Of a stretch of DNA of 64,000 nucleotides, positions 37,029-48,926 are shown in pieces. Source of the DNA: Paulownia fortunei (lineage: Eukaryota > Streptophyta > Magnoliopsida > Lamiales > Paulowniaceae); contig CM033114.1 in NCBI GenBank assembly GCA_019321725.1, positions 15,418,278-15,482,277 of the forward strand, in the 5' to 3' direction. The notes below the pieces were generated by a model. It was not told the DNA's origin, did not search any database, and worked only from the letters and a program-made list of their open reading frames with translations. The translations under genes and the position numbers were made by a program. Within the stretch, counting starts at the first letter, position 1. Each line of letters opens with the position of its first letter.

Positions 37029-39915
37029 TGTAACACCCCCCCCCCCATTTCTACACAACCATATATATTGTATAATTTGACATGATAGAACCTGTGTGCA
37101 TGCATGGAATATATTTTTTTTTTTTAACATTTTAAGAAAAGCTAAATCACTTCTTACATACACAACCCTGTTTAAAATAGAAGGATCAGTATTTATATAA
37201 AAACACAACACCCACAACGACCACAATATTTACATACTTAACTACAGTAAAGTTTTAAAAGAGAAATATAGTACCAATCTAAAAACATAATACACCAGAC
37301 TCAAAATATAACAAGCCAACAAAATAGCCCAACAGGTCGTCATCCATGTACACACTCCCTCAAACACCTGCAGGAGCTCCAACAGCCGACCAGCCAGCCA
37401 AAGATGCTTCAAGTATCATCGTACTCACCTACAATGCATAAACTATATGAGCTAACGCTCAGCAAGTAAAGATTATGCATGTCAAAGAATAATCCACAAT
37501 ATCAAGTCATGCAACTCAAAATACTATGCTCACAATGCAATTTTATGCATCAAAATATTTCTCTCAAAATCATTTCTTTCTTGGGCCCCTGACCAACGCT
37601 ACTATCTCATGCACCGGAAAAGAGCTCCGTATACCGCCATAATCCAATGGCCAATAATCATATAAGCATGCAAATCCATGCATACTCATACGCATGCAAA
37701 TCCATGCACGCGAACCTGCAAATCCATGCATAACACCATGCAAATCCATGCATGCTTCGGTACACTAGTAGTGGTCAACAAAACATTTTCCTTTCTCTGA
37801 ATCATGCCGTGCAATGCAAGATTTATCACAATGCTAGTATATGATGCATGCACGTGCTAATGACAATGCCCATGTATGTATGCTCAATGGAGAGCTCTCT
37901 ACTATGCACATATGATTTATGATATTATATATAATTCACACATCTACTATGTCTATGCATTGTAGTTGCAAATGAATCTTTACTTACCTTTCACTTGGTT
38001 GGTGGCTTAGTCTAAATTTGTTTAGTATTCCTCTCCAGCCTTAGATGTAAAATAGCCTGTAATATTACCCAACATCAAGCACCATTCCCAATTTGGCAAG
38101 TTGAAAGCACAAAATCTCATACTAAACCTTAAACACCAAGCTATAATCTAACAATCAAGCTTTCACAAACTAGAACCCAATATAGCCCCTCAAATACCTC
38201 AATTTCTCATCTTAAATACATGAAAATATCATGTAATTGAAGTATTATAACTCTAATAGCAAGTACCTAATTGTTAACACTCAGTAGCAACATGTCTAGG
38301 TTGAAACATGCTAAGTGATCAAATGTGGCAGATTCACATTTTCATATTTTCTTGCTGTCAAGTTTAGTTGCATGATAATTTTAACATCCCTAAACATATC
38401 CAATCACTCCAAAATTTTTACCACACTTATATAAAATGTATATAAATGTAACCATATTGTAGAATTGCTAAAAATCATGGATATAGCTTCCCAAGTTCAG
38501 CTCTCTTCACGACATACTGAAATAGATTATTTCCTACCGTGATAGTTTTGCACACTTCATGACATTAATGGTTTTGGCACCCTTGAGTATATTCAATCAC
38601 TCCAACATTTTCACCATACTTAGATAACATATATAATGAGACAACAAGGTCATATTATTACCAAAAATAATCGATTTAGCTCCCTTAATTCAGTTTCCTT
38701 CACAGCACACCAAAACAGATTTTGCTATTTTGGCAGTTTGAGTGTTTCTCCAATATCATTCTCTATTTCAATTTCCAACTGATAAAAATTCATTCCAATA
38801 CTCTTAACTCATATATGGTCATGTAAATGGTAATAATTATAGGTTTTATTCAACATACCATACACTTTTGAAGTCTAAAACACAAGAAAACAGTAAGATG
38901 ACAGTTTCTGCCACAAATATTTCCTATTAAGTGTTTGTGATCAAAAACCCTTTCTTTGTGCACCAAAGTCTAACTAAAAACTTTCTAACACTTTTATAAG
39001 AGATATTGAAAGCTTAATAAGCCATAAAACCATTCATAATAATCTGAAAACCAAAGGCAAAACTGTAGATAAGTGTTACCTATGCAGATTTTGAGGCTAA
39101 CTTGATGGTAATCACTTCTTCTTTGCTTTTCTTGCTTTTATTTCAACTTGGAATCAATTTGGATCACATGGAGACCTTAAGGTATGTGTTTGGAAGATGA
39201 AAATGGCTGAAATGAGGGTCTGGTCATTGCTTAAGGGTGAAGGGTTTGAGGTGTTAGTTTGAGATGTTAGCTTAAGCTTAATAAGAAAGCACGAGGTGGC
39301 AAGTAAATGAAAAATCTGATTTTCTCCCTTATCTTGCAGCCCTAATCTTGTGTGTCTCATCTATTTTTATTTGGTTGCAACCTATCTTAATCACCATTCA
39401 TTCCCATAGGTAATTCCTATGTCCGTTCATTCGATCTCCAAACCGATTCGCATCCGATTCTTAAAGAATTATCTAGTTTGCATTTCTAAAATCATATGCA
39501 CATAAGGGCCTTGTAATATGACACTTAATTCATATTATATCATGTCCAATATACCAAGTATGCTAATTTACAAATATATACTTTTGAAATAACTTGATCA
39601 AATCAAATTAAACCGTATAAGGTTACTAGTAACACTTTTAGCACTTCCAAAATTATAACCTATATATCCCATCTATATCTAATATTGATCCACCTCATTT
39701 TCTTCTTATTTCAATATAAAATCAACTACTTAGATTAAGAAATTCAATAACTAATATCGTGCAAGAGCTTCGGAATTAAGTTTAATATTCAAGAATGTCG
39801 TATAAAATGAAATAAATTATGCAATGTCAATAGAAATGCAAATAGCATATAAAATTAACATGTAATGCATGAATCATATTTAGCCATGTGAGTAGTAAGA
39901 GGCTCAGGTATCACA
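37029..39915 (-). mobile_element. Solo LTR, distant member of family 1 (copy C)
   Basis: It starts TGTAACACCCCCCC and ends CAGGTATCACA, flanked by a perfect 5-bp duplication CAGGC (37024-37028 and 39916-39920). Its edges and blocks such as CAACAGGTCGTCATCCATGT, GAGCTCC, CTCACCTACAATGCAT and ACACTAGTAGTGG match copies A and B, but much of its right half differs. No internal genes. It interrupts the 5' part of the outer Gypsy element. Orientation is by analogy with chromovirus LTRs. Confidence 0.8.
37664..37754. repeat. Short tandem repeat of TGCAAATCCATGCA
   Basis: TGCAAATCCATGCA (last copy included) recurs at about 37669, 37694, 37717 and 37739, with spacing 25, 23 and 22 bp, inside solo LTR copy C. 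Copies A and B lack it. Confidence 0.85.
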
Positions 39916-39920
39916 CAGGC

Positions 39921-40393
39921 TATCCATCATCTCAAACAAATCAATTTGCCCCTTCTACAAAGCTCGTCCCTGATACACCAAGGTATGGCTTTTCTTTCAT
40001 TACTCATGTATCTGCCTAGGCCTTTCTACCTTCTTCGCTATGTTGCTCTCATTGACCTGAGGTGAAATAGGTGGATTGGCCTCTTTTCTACACAATGTTG
40101 CATTTATTGCGGCTGTGACCAATCCTGCCAACTACTTCCAAGCTAAATTTTGGTGCCAAATTCATGCATGGGGCATTAGTAGCAGGGCGAGGGGGGATGA
40201 CTGGTGTAACAACCAGTACTTATCCTCATCGCCGAGACTATGCTCCGCATGCCCCTAGTTTTGCCTCGAATTCTGTGGCAGTTCCTTGTCCTAATTCTGA
40301 AGCAACGCCTAACCGGAACCACCTTGCACCTTCTTACCATCACATGCCATGTTCTTACGTCTTGACTCATGTTCTCACGTCTTGACTCATTTG
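39921..40393 (-). other. 5' leader/gag start region of the outer Gypsy element
   Basis: This lies between solo LTR copy C and the primer-binding site, so on the - strand it is the leader and gag beginning. Frames exist on both strands (for example 40176-40460 on -) but I do not recognise a domain. A short duplication of CTTGACTCATNTGTTC-like words occurs at 40350-40395. Confidence 0.5.
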
Positions 40394-40411
40394 TTCCCAC
40401 AGACGGTGCCA
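40394..40411 (-). other. Primer-binding site of the outer Gypsy element
   Basis: The - strand reads TGGCACCGTCTGTGGGAA, directly downstream of the right LTR. The form TGGCGCCGTCTGTGGGAA is common next to plant Gypsy LTRs; here one G is changed to A. I do not assign the tRNA with certainty. A similar site is at 60211-60229. Confidence 0.7.
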
Positions 40412-40413
40412 CT

Positions 40414-41071
40414 TGATATACACCAGAATTTGCACAAATTAATAAATCCCAAATTAGCACCTTTAACCTCTCAATTCTCGTTCAACAACACCTCGAAACA
40501 AAGATTAGGGGTGTTTGGGGCTTTCCAATAAAAACTCTTTAATGCTTAAGTAAAAAAAAACTATGGAGAGGATAATCAAGAATGTAGGATGTTGGAATGT
40601 AAATGCAATATATAAAAAATATACCTTAAATATCCATACAGATTTTGTATAGTAGATAAGATAAAAAGGTAATAGAATAAATGAAGGATTGTAGTTCCTT
40701 AAAAAAATAATTATGATAAAGCAAGTACCCATCTATCAAGAAACTCATATTTGGTAGGATTCTCTAACCTAAATAAAATTATTTTTGGACTCCATTATGA
40801 TTTTTGACCTCTCAAAGTAAGAGTTCTTCAAGAGCTGAGTTGGGAAAAGGTGTGTAAAGCCAAACCAAGGTAAATGATTTCAACCCCGATCTACTCATTC
40901 AATTCAGGCTAACCTATCAATAGACTAATTTGATCATACTCAAAACTCATGTAGTCCGACCCAACCGTGCTCGGGTCAGTACCACCAGACTATCATCTAA
41001 ACAAAACAAATCCAATTATCAAGATGGCCAAATACTTTAGGCTCATTAATTTAGGTAAGATTTAAGTCACA
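40414..41071 (-). repeat. Right (5') LTR of the outer Tat-like element
   Basis: Starts TGATATACACCAG and ends AAGTCACA; 658 bp. It is next to the primer-binding site, hence the 5' LTR of a - strand element. Shared blocks with 7018-7601 are listed there. The following five bases TCAAC match those left of the other LTR. Confidence 0.75.
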
Positions 41072-43152
41072 TCAACACCAGATATCAACTAATAATGAAT
41101 CAATAATTATTAATTGATAATTTTTAAATACCTAACTATGACCAATCAATTACTATAATAATTGTCATAGTTGATTGTTTATAATAATACCAAACTTTGG
41201 CACCATTTTCAGAGTTCTCCTAACAACAGTTTGCAAAAGCACATGTATAAATGATATTTAAAAGTATTCTCGAAAAATATGAGAAGACTATAAGGTACTC
41301 ACGCAAACGTGTTGCAATTAAGAACAAGTCTGTAACTGATAAGATCTTATGTGGATTAAAAATGTACTTATATAGCAAATTGTGGACATAAATGTGGTGC
41401 AATCAAAAAAAGAACAATAAAAAGAACGAAAAACAAATAAAAAAAAAACAGAAAAACGAAAAAACCTATACCATGTTTGCTAACCAATATTCTTTTTAGG
41501 GAAATTTATTACAATCCTTAAAATAGCTTTTACAGTACTTGAAATATTTTTCAATTCCTATAACTCAGTCTAGTAACTTTTCTTTTCAAAAAAATCAGAT
41601 CATTAACTTTAATACTAACACCGTCGGAATTAACAAATTTTTAAATAAATTCTTTCTTGGCTTCTTAAATTAAGAATTTAATGGATTAGATTTTTTTATA
41701 GAGTTTTTTACTTTGGATTTTTCAATTTGATAAATTGTAATATTGATAACTTTAATTTTTCTTTGTTGAAAATTAAATTATTGTATAATATTTTGAATTT
41801 GTATGAAATAAGTAATAATATGTTAATTAACTTTAAAAATAAATTTTCTTAGTTTTTGAGAAGATTAAAAGTTTTACTGAAAAAGTAGGTCGATGTAATC
41901 AAATTTAAAAATTAAGATTAAAATATCTTTTTGTTTATTACATTCAATGTTGAAAACTAACGCTACGCTTAATGTATTTTATCTATCTAAAAAAAATCAA
42001 ATAAATTAAAATTAAAATCTCCATTTATATAGTTTATCAATTTGAAAAGCCCAAGATAAAAATTCTCTCAAAAAAAATTCAACTAGTTAATTTCTTAACT
42101 GAAGAAGTCAATGATATTTTAGTTCAAAAAAATCATTAAACCTTGAGCGTGTGTGTGAGTATAAAAGTTAATTATTGGGCCTTCTAGGACGAAAATTTGA
42201 TAAAAAAATAATAATTTAAAATTAAAAAAAAAAAATTTCAAAGTCTTAAGTTTTAAGTAAGTTAAAAGAATTATTTTAAAGGATTTTTAATAATTTTCGT
42301 AATTATTACCGTCACTTCCTCATCTTAATAGATGTATTTCTCATGTGCATTCACATTATTGGAATTCTCAAATGTGTGGAAACATTGTGTTGATTACTTT
42401 TTCATTTGAATAATTTGTTGGCCCCTTTTTTTTTTTTTTTTTTTTTGTATATGCATAGAAGGTATGTCAGTGCAATGCCGTGACCAAATCCAAACGCGAT
42501 TATGGATCTTTTCGTCATAAACGCACATGTTATTTGAAAATTATTTCAACTTTGTTATTTCCGTAAATATATACAAAGCACGTGTTTAGAAACCATCTTA
42601 AACGATATAAAAGTTCATTTGAAAAATAAAAAAGAAAATGTTATATATTTGATGATTAATTTTAAATGAATTTTTTTGACTAAGTCACATTTTTAGAAAT
42701 TCATTTAAATATGGTATGAGAAATATTTGATATTTAAATACGTACAAATATATTACAAGTTTTTATTAAAAGATACATTAAAAAAATCAATCCAAATATA
42801 TGAAAATAAATAATTTATAGACGCTTAGATGTAGGGGTAAAATACAAAAATAAAAGAATTATTTGGGAGCAAAAATATAGTTTAATTTGATTATTTTTAT
42901 ATATATCGTAATTATACGTAATTAAAACTATAAAAATTATTTTATATTTGTTAATACAATATTTAATTTATAATTTTGACCAACTTAGAGATAATTTTTT
43001 AATAATATTTCATAAAAATTACTAGGTTTTTTATTTTTTGGTCAATTGATATTCAATAATACTTATAAAAATCAATTATTTATATCCATGTATACTATAT
43101 GATATAATACAAGTATAATCTAAATTTTTATCACTCAATTCAAGGTGGTTTA
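41072..43152. other. Anonymous AT-rich intergenic DNA
   Basis: No coding or repeat family could be recognised apart from the first ~80 bp (41081-41150), which repeat 6938-7000. A 21-base poly-T run lies at 42426-42446. Frames are short and low-complexity. Confidence 0.6.
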
Positions 43153-43160
43153 GGGTTAGA

Positions 43161-45192
43161 TAGGGCTGTAATCGAAGCGAATCGAGCCGAACAGGAAAAA
43201 GCTCGAGCTCGGCTCGTTTGAATTTTTTATAGGCTCGAGCTCGATTCGAGTTTTTATAATTAAGCTCGAGTTTATTTATTTGAAAATTATTAAACTCGCG
43301 AATGGCTCGAACTTAGTTCGAGCTCAGCTCGTTAAGCATAAAATCGAGTTCGAATTCAAGTTCGTTAAACATACAATCGAGGTCGAGGTCAAGCTCAAGC
43401 TCGAGATTGATAAGCACATTTCATTTCAAAAAATAGAAAACAACACATTTTATTTTATATTTTAATCTTTATTTATTATTATTAATTGAAATTCTTAGTT
43501 TATGAATTATATTAAATATAATTAATATATAAAATTTTAATTTATTATAATTTACCATCCTAAGATTTAGAATTAAATTTTAGTTGATTAGACTAAATAT
43601 ATTATTACATATTTATATTTTTATATTTTAAAATGTTAAAACAAAACAACTATCTAATCTGCTAACTAATTTAATCTAAATGTATTATCTTAAAGTATGA
43701 TATTTGATTAGTTTTTATTTTATAATTTTATATTTTTATTCTTCTTTTATTTTAATTTTTATTTATTATCTTAAGTTTGACTTTTATTTTTTATTTAATT
43801 ATTCTAAATCATGGTTCTACGGTATATTATTAAATTTTGTTTATTATACTAAGTTTATTATTATTAACTTGATTTTTTTTTAAATGATGTAAAGTGTAGG
43901 TAGTATATAAAATTTTTGATTGAATATTATAGTTTATCATCTTAGAATTTAGAATTGATTTTTTTCTTAATTACTTTAAATTTATTATTCTCTATTTATA
44001 TTCTTATTGTTAAATATTTTAAATGCAGCAAATTTATTAAGCATTCCCTAATTCATTTCTATTCCCATATAATTTTATTTTTATATACTAATCATCTCTT
44101 AAGAGCATAATAAAAAAACATATGCGGGTATTATTCGGCATTCATAATAATTTGTGATTCGAATTTTATTTGGATATAATACAAAAAAGAATAAAAAAAT
44201 ATCGTTGAATGACATGAATTCGAAGACACGTATATTTTGTTAAATTAAAATGAACTTATAATTCTAAATTTAGAAAAATTTATTAATTTCAAGTAGGTCA
44301 TACTGTAGATGTTTCCTAAATCATACTAAGAGTTGGTTTTATTTCATTAACCTAATTTTATTGATTATTCTAAATTTATATTCTTATTTTATGAATTATC
44401 TTGATTATATATAATTAGTTAATTAATAATTCTAAATATACCATTATAAGATTTGCATTTATTAATCTAAATTTATTATTCTTTATTTATATTCTTATTT
44501 TTAAAATTTTTAAATGTAAGAAATTTATTATTTTTAAGTAGGTCATACTCTAAATATTTCATAAATCATAATAAGAGTTGGTTTTATTTGATTAGCCTAA
44601 TTTTATTAATTATTCTAAATTTGTATTCTTATTTTATGAATTATCTTAGTTATATATAATTTTTCAATTAATTATTCTAAATATACCATTATAAAATTTA
44701 TATTAAATTTTATTTATTGATTATGTTAGTTCTTAAATAATATTTTAATATGTTTGATTATATAAAAATGTAGTTGGCTTAGTAATGTGAGTTTTCACAT
44801 TTTCTCCAAAGGTACTGTGTTCGATTCCATTGAAAAACTATATTTAAGATTTTTATAATTTTATCGAGCCTATTATCGAATTTCTAAACGAGCCGCTCGC
44901 AAACATATTTGTAAATTTATCAAATAAGCCAAACTCGTGAATAGGCTCGCAAGCATATAAACGAGTCGAGCTCGAGCTCGAGCTCGTGAATAAGCTCGCG
45001 AACATATAAATGAGCAGGCTTGCGAGCTAACAAGTCAAATACTACTAGGCTCGAGTTCGGCTCGATAATATTTTCGAGCTCAAAATCGAGGTCGAGCTTA
45101 GTTCGTTAAAGTTATCAATCGATCTCGAATGAATTTTTTTTTGAGCTGAGATTCAAATAGCTCGCGAACGGCTTGGTTCATTTACAGCCCTA
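43161..45192 (-). mobile_element. hAT-type element, copy 2 (non-autonomous)
   Basis: It starts TAGGGCTGTAATCGAAGC and ends TTTACAGCCCTA, flanked by a perfect 8-bp duplication GGGTTAGA (43153-43160 and 45193-45200). It is colinear with the reverse complement of 20233-22244, including the GAGCTCGA-rich ends, the ~245-bp tandem duplication and the tRNA-like box pair. No transposase frame is visible. The perfect TSD and close match suggest it moved later than copy 1, whose TSD has one change. Confidence 0.9.
44775..44828 (+). promoter_or_regulatory. tRNA-like A box/B box pair inside hAT copy 2
   Basis: TGGCTTAGTAATG (A box) and GTGTTCGATTCC (B box) span 54 bp. It is the same segment as 20598-20650 in copy 1, so it was part of the element before the copies separated. 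Confidence 0.35.
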
Positions 45193-45200
45193 GGGTTAGA

Positions 45201-46627
45201 CTACATCACATAATAAAACAACACAACACAATCCCAAATCAATAACTTCAAACTCACCCTAAGCTTCCACTGCGCATCCAATTTTGCAGAGAGGATGTTG
45301 TAATTAATGAATATTCCTAATAAGGGAATGGGCAATCAGCAAAGGGTTCTACTACTGCAGCATTCTCAAGTTAAAGTATGTGTTTAGGATCCAAAATTTT
45401 GACGGGCATCTCCACCAGATTTACCAACAAGGGTCTGAAGATATGAAGGTTCATTTTGTTGTTGATACCTATGTGGCGAAGGATCCAAATTCATACTAAT
45501 TGTGCCTATATCCACCCCCATGGAAGATTGGCAGGTTGTTTTGACCTTTTTAATACTTATGTCCCCCCGATCCATTGGGGAATTTATACACATAGTTATT
45601 GTGGGGAACAAAGTAAAGAGTGTTGTCATTATCAATTTATAATTTAAATTATCGTTCAAGTAGTGATACTATCAATTTTGTCGGGCTATCACTCTGATAG
45701 GTTTATGATGATTGAGTATGATCACTAAACATATACTGAGAGAAGTGAGAGAAGTTAGTTCTCATTGTATATGGGTAATAATGTGATGGCTAAAAGGGAT
45801 ATGAAGATATTGTCACTTAGAAGTTGTTATCCTTACATTTAGAATTAACATAGGAGAAGTGAGATGCAAACTGGGTATTAAGATACCAATATGTTGTCCA
45901 CATCATACTTATTACGGTCAAAGATTATGTTTTTAGTTAAAATATATGTCTTCAAATGGAAGAAAGAAAAAGAAACACTAGTCAATATTATGCAAGCACT
46001 GTAGAAAGTTTGATGTACACTACGTGTATACTTGACTAGTTATGTGCTTGACATTCGTGAGTGAATATCAGGTTATTCTTGATGCAAATATTGTGATGTT
46101 GTCAAATGAATACTTAGATATCTTAATAGAGTAGTCTAAGATTAATTGAAAGTAATCTGGTTAAGAAAGGATAATAAAGTCACTTTGATGTATGCTTAGA
46201 GTATTACTGATAACCAAGCACATTTCTACCAAATATTGCTTCACCCATGAGAATTTTCGCATAATTAAATTATAGGCATATTTCTATGAGTGGTGGGATT
46301 GCTTATCCCTATACTGAACCTTTGTATGGAGATGTACTCCAAATGCATGTTTATTATGATGGAAATACGTAGAGTTTGATTATTGTGGCTTGTGAGAATA
46401 TTTAATATTTAATGAGATGTCTTCGTGTTCTCATTATATGGTTGGTATTGAATTTGTTAGTTGTCACCCAACTTCAATTGGCCTAGTCATACCCTGGCGC
46501 TTTGATGGTGAGCAGAATGAGACTCATAGATCATGTTCGCATACTTAGAGGTATGCGAATGATCATCTTTATGATTAGAACCGCAAGAAAGATTAATCTT
46601 TATTATCGTCTTGAAGCCAAGATGAGA
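45201..46627. other. Unassigned DNA left of the chromovirus, with the left inverted-repeat arm
   Basis: No protein family recognised. A 91-codon - strand frame (45384-45659) shows no motif. About 45630-45775 is the inverted counterpart of 55220-55365. A short hairpin (GTTCGCATAC / GTATGCGAA) lies at 46529-46564. The last five bases before the chromovirus, TTATA at 46628-46632, are its TSD. Confidence 0.5.
45630..45775 (+). repeat. Left arm of an inverted repeat around the chromovirus
   Basis: TTATAATTTAAATTATCGTTC, and further CTGATAGG and GAGAAGTGAGAGAAGTTAG, match the reverse complement of 55220-55365 at most positions by eye. The arms face each other across the chromovirus; without it they would be about 1 kb apart, suggesting a long-TIR DNA element that the chromovirus hit. 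Confidence 0.7.
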
Positions 46628-46632
46628 TTATA

Positions 46633-48926
46633 TGTAACACCCATTAACCTAACTACAGAATTTAAACAAGTTGATACAGTTAAATCAAGAAATGTTAACT
46701 TTTCATCAATACTAGAGTTATGATTTTAATAAAAGTTCCCCTTTTGGGCTATAAGATAAAGAACTTAATTTCATTTGTTGTTTCATTTCATTATAAACAC
46801 GTCATTTACATTGAGTACATAATGCTATTATCCCATTTACAGTTTAACACATCTCTTTACAAAATTATAACAGAGCGACATATTTGAAAATAGAACAGAG
46901 TTTTCAAAACAACTCGAAGCATGGCATATGAACAAATCTCTATCCAGCCACTCAAGAGACTTAGTTAACTTCTAAACCTGTGTATTTTTACCTGCATCAC
47001 ATGAATCTAATGAGCTAAAGGTTCAGTAAGGTGAAATTGATATAATAACAAATAGCGTACATGCAAATCACAAAAATGATTAAATGCATTATTCAATTTA
47101 ATAACTTTCATTCATAAATCATTTTTTAGGACTTTTGAAGTGTGGTACCTAACGAATAGCGATAAACCGTGGTTTACAGAACCTGTTCATAATGATTGGC
47201 TAATAAGAGAAATAATACATGATTTTCATATTTGGTCTTTCAACCTCAAGTATTAGCCATATTTTGTCTTATTCATTATGATTTCCTATACCGGTTTTTT
47301 AACCTCAAGTATTTGCCACCATTTGTTTGGTCCGTCGGTTCATCCCACATCCTTTGGTTATCCGACCATTAATCAAGTATCATACTTCCTTTTCAAAGAC
47401 CTCATTATATTATTATACTTCATGAACCATGTATGCATCAAACTTACATCATTTGGCAAAGAATGATAATCACATTAAAACATAAACAATATTATATGAT
47501 TCTTGTGATACAACAAATGAAAGTTTCAATTTACCTCAAGTCCATTTTGTGCTAAGTGAAAAAGTCAATTTCATTGGAAGATAGGATGTGTTAAAAATAT
47601 AACATAATCAAATTATATACTTTTCAATATCCTTTTAATAAATCACATTATCTATTCAAATTAAAATCATATACACTTTTCAATCCTTTATAAACAATTC
47701 CATATCAATTACATGACCTCAAAAATAATGCATACTCTATATTTCACTACTAATTCAAGACATTAAATATTAGAGCAGCCTTAAATCACTAATAATTCAA
47801 ACATAAATATTAGGTTAGCCCCTAAAATATGCACACAATCTAAATTAACATAACATAAACTCGGTTATAATTTAAATTGATTCTAACCTTCAATTAAGAA
47901 ACCTAATTGATACTGTTTATAATCATTTATAGGCACTTTCAAATACAATATAAATATTACAAAATCAATAGAAACAAGTAAATTAAGCATATTTCACAAG
48001 ACTATCAATTTTTGCTAGAAACTAACTTAACTAGCTTGGTTTTAACTTCAAGTGGTTTTCAATCATACAAAAATATACTAAAACATGTAACCATCCAAGA
48101 TACAACAAATTTATTATAAGAAATATTGAAAAAAAATATACCTTGATTAAATTGCAATTATGCTTTAAAATCAACGATTTTCAAGCTTAAAAGGGTAGAA
48201 ACTTGTTCTAGTTTGTGTTCTATGGATTCCTATAGATTGAATTTAATTTTTGTGAGTAAGAAATTGTAGAAATTTGAAAGAAACTTTAGAAAAGAAGGCT
48301 GGTCATTTTTTAGGAACTTCTACAAGAAAATATGGCTAAAAATAACTTGTTTGACATTTCAAAGAGAGATAAGTGGAGGGTGATGATTGGTTGACTCATG
48401 TTTGGTGTTTTCTCATGCAAAGAGCCACGTTTATGGTCTAGGGAGATGACAAAAATTGATGTTTTTGTGTTATAATCAAATGTAATGCGGTTTAAAATGA
48501 TTTCATGCAATCTAGTCAACCAACCAATCAAATTACACCACTTTTCATACTTTTAGTTCTTAGTCAAATGTAATATATTTCAAGTAAATATTTAGGCAAA
48601 TAATCATTTTAGAATATAACAAGTATAGAGCAGTACAAATAATTCATTTCATGGCCGTTCAACACATCAATTTTTCTTAACTGAGATACCGAGCTTTTTA
48701 CTGCAAAAAGATACTTAAGGAATATGTTAAATCAATAAACAAAAGTTTGATCTCATATTTCATGTACTAATGGATGTTAAAGCAAAGTTGGAGCATATAG
48801 TAATAATTATCCATGTTCATGCAATTATGCTATTTGTATGCCATAATCCGATAATGCATATTAATTAGATGAATATTAATGCAAGATGTTTATTATCAGC
48901 TATGCATGAGATAATTGGGCATTACA
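46633..48926 (-). repeat. Left (3') LTR of the chromovirus
   Basis: Plus-strand ends are TGTAACACCC and GGGCATTACA; 2294 bp. On the - strand it begins TGTAATGCCC, whose TAA serves as the stop codon of the pol frame entering from 49371. Confidence 0.95.

Larger units (their letters stand above)
7018..41071 (-). mobile_element. Outer Ty3/Gypsy element (Tat-like), host of all insertions 7859-39915
   Basis: After subtracting the inner insertions, the remaining ~9 kb reads as one - strand LTR retrotransposon. In 5'->3' order it has a right LTR (40414-41071), a primer-binding site (40394-40411), gag and protease (27596 down to 25824), the start of RT (23290-23098), integrase (22970-22253 and 20232-19740), a minisatellite, an opposite-strand ORF (16691-18590) and a left LTR (7018-7601). 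The integrase frame continues across the hAT insertion once one target copy is removed. The linker-to-RT segment likewise continues across the solo LTR at 23291. TCAAC occurs at 7013-7017 and 41072-41076, a plausible 5-bp TSD. RT core and RNase H are missing and every frame has stops. The Tat assignment rests on the integrase wording and the opposite-strand ORF, and is an inference. Confidence 0.75.

Noticed and set aside
45384..45659. 91-codon - strand frame
   Set aside because: No motif, no recognisable splice context, and next to transposon DNA. I cannot support it as a gene.
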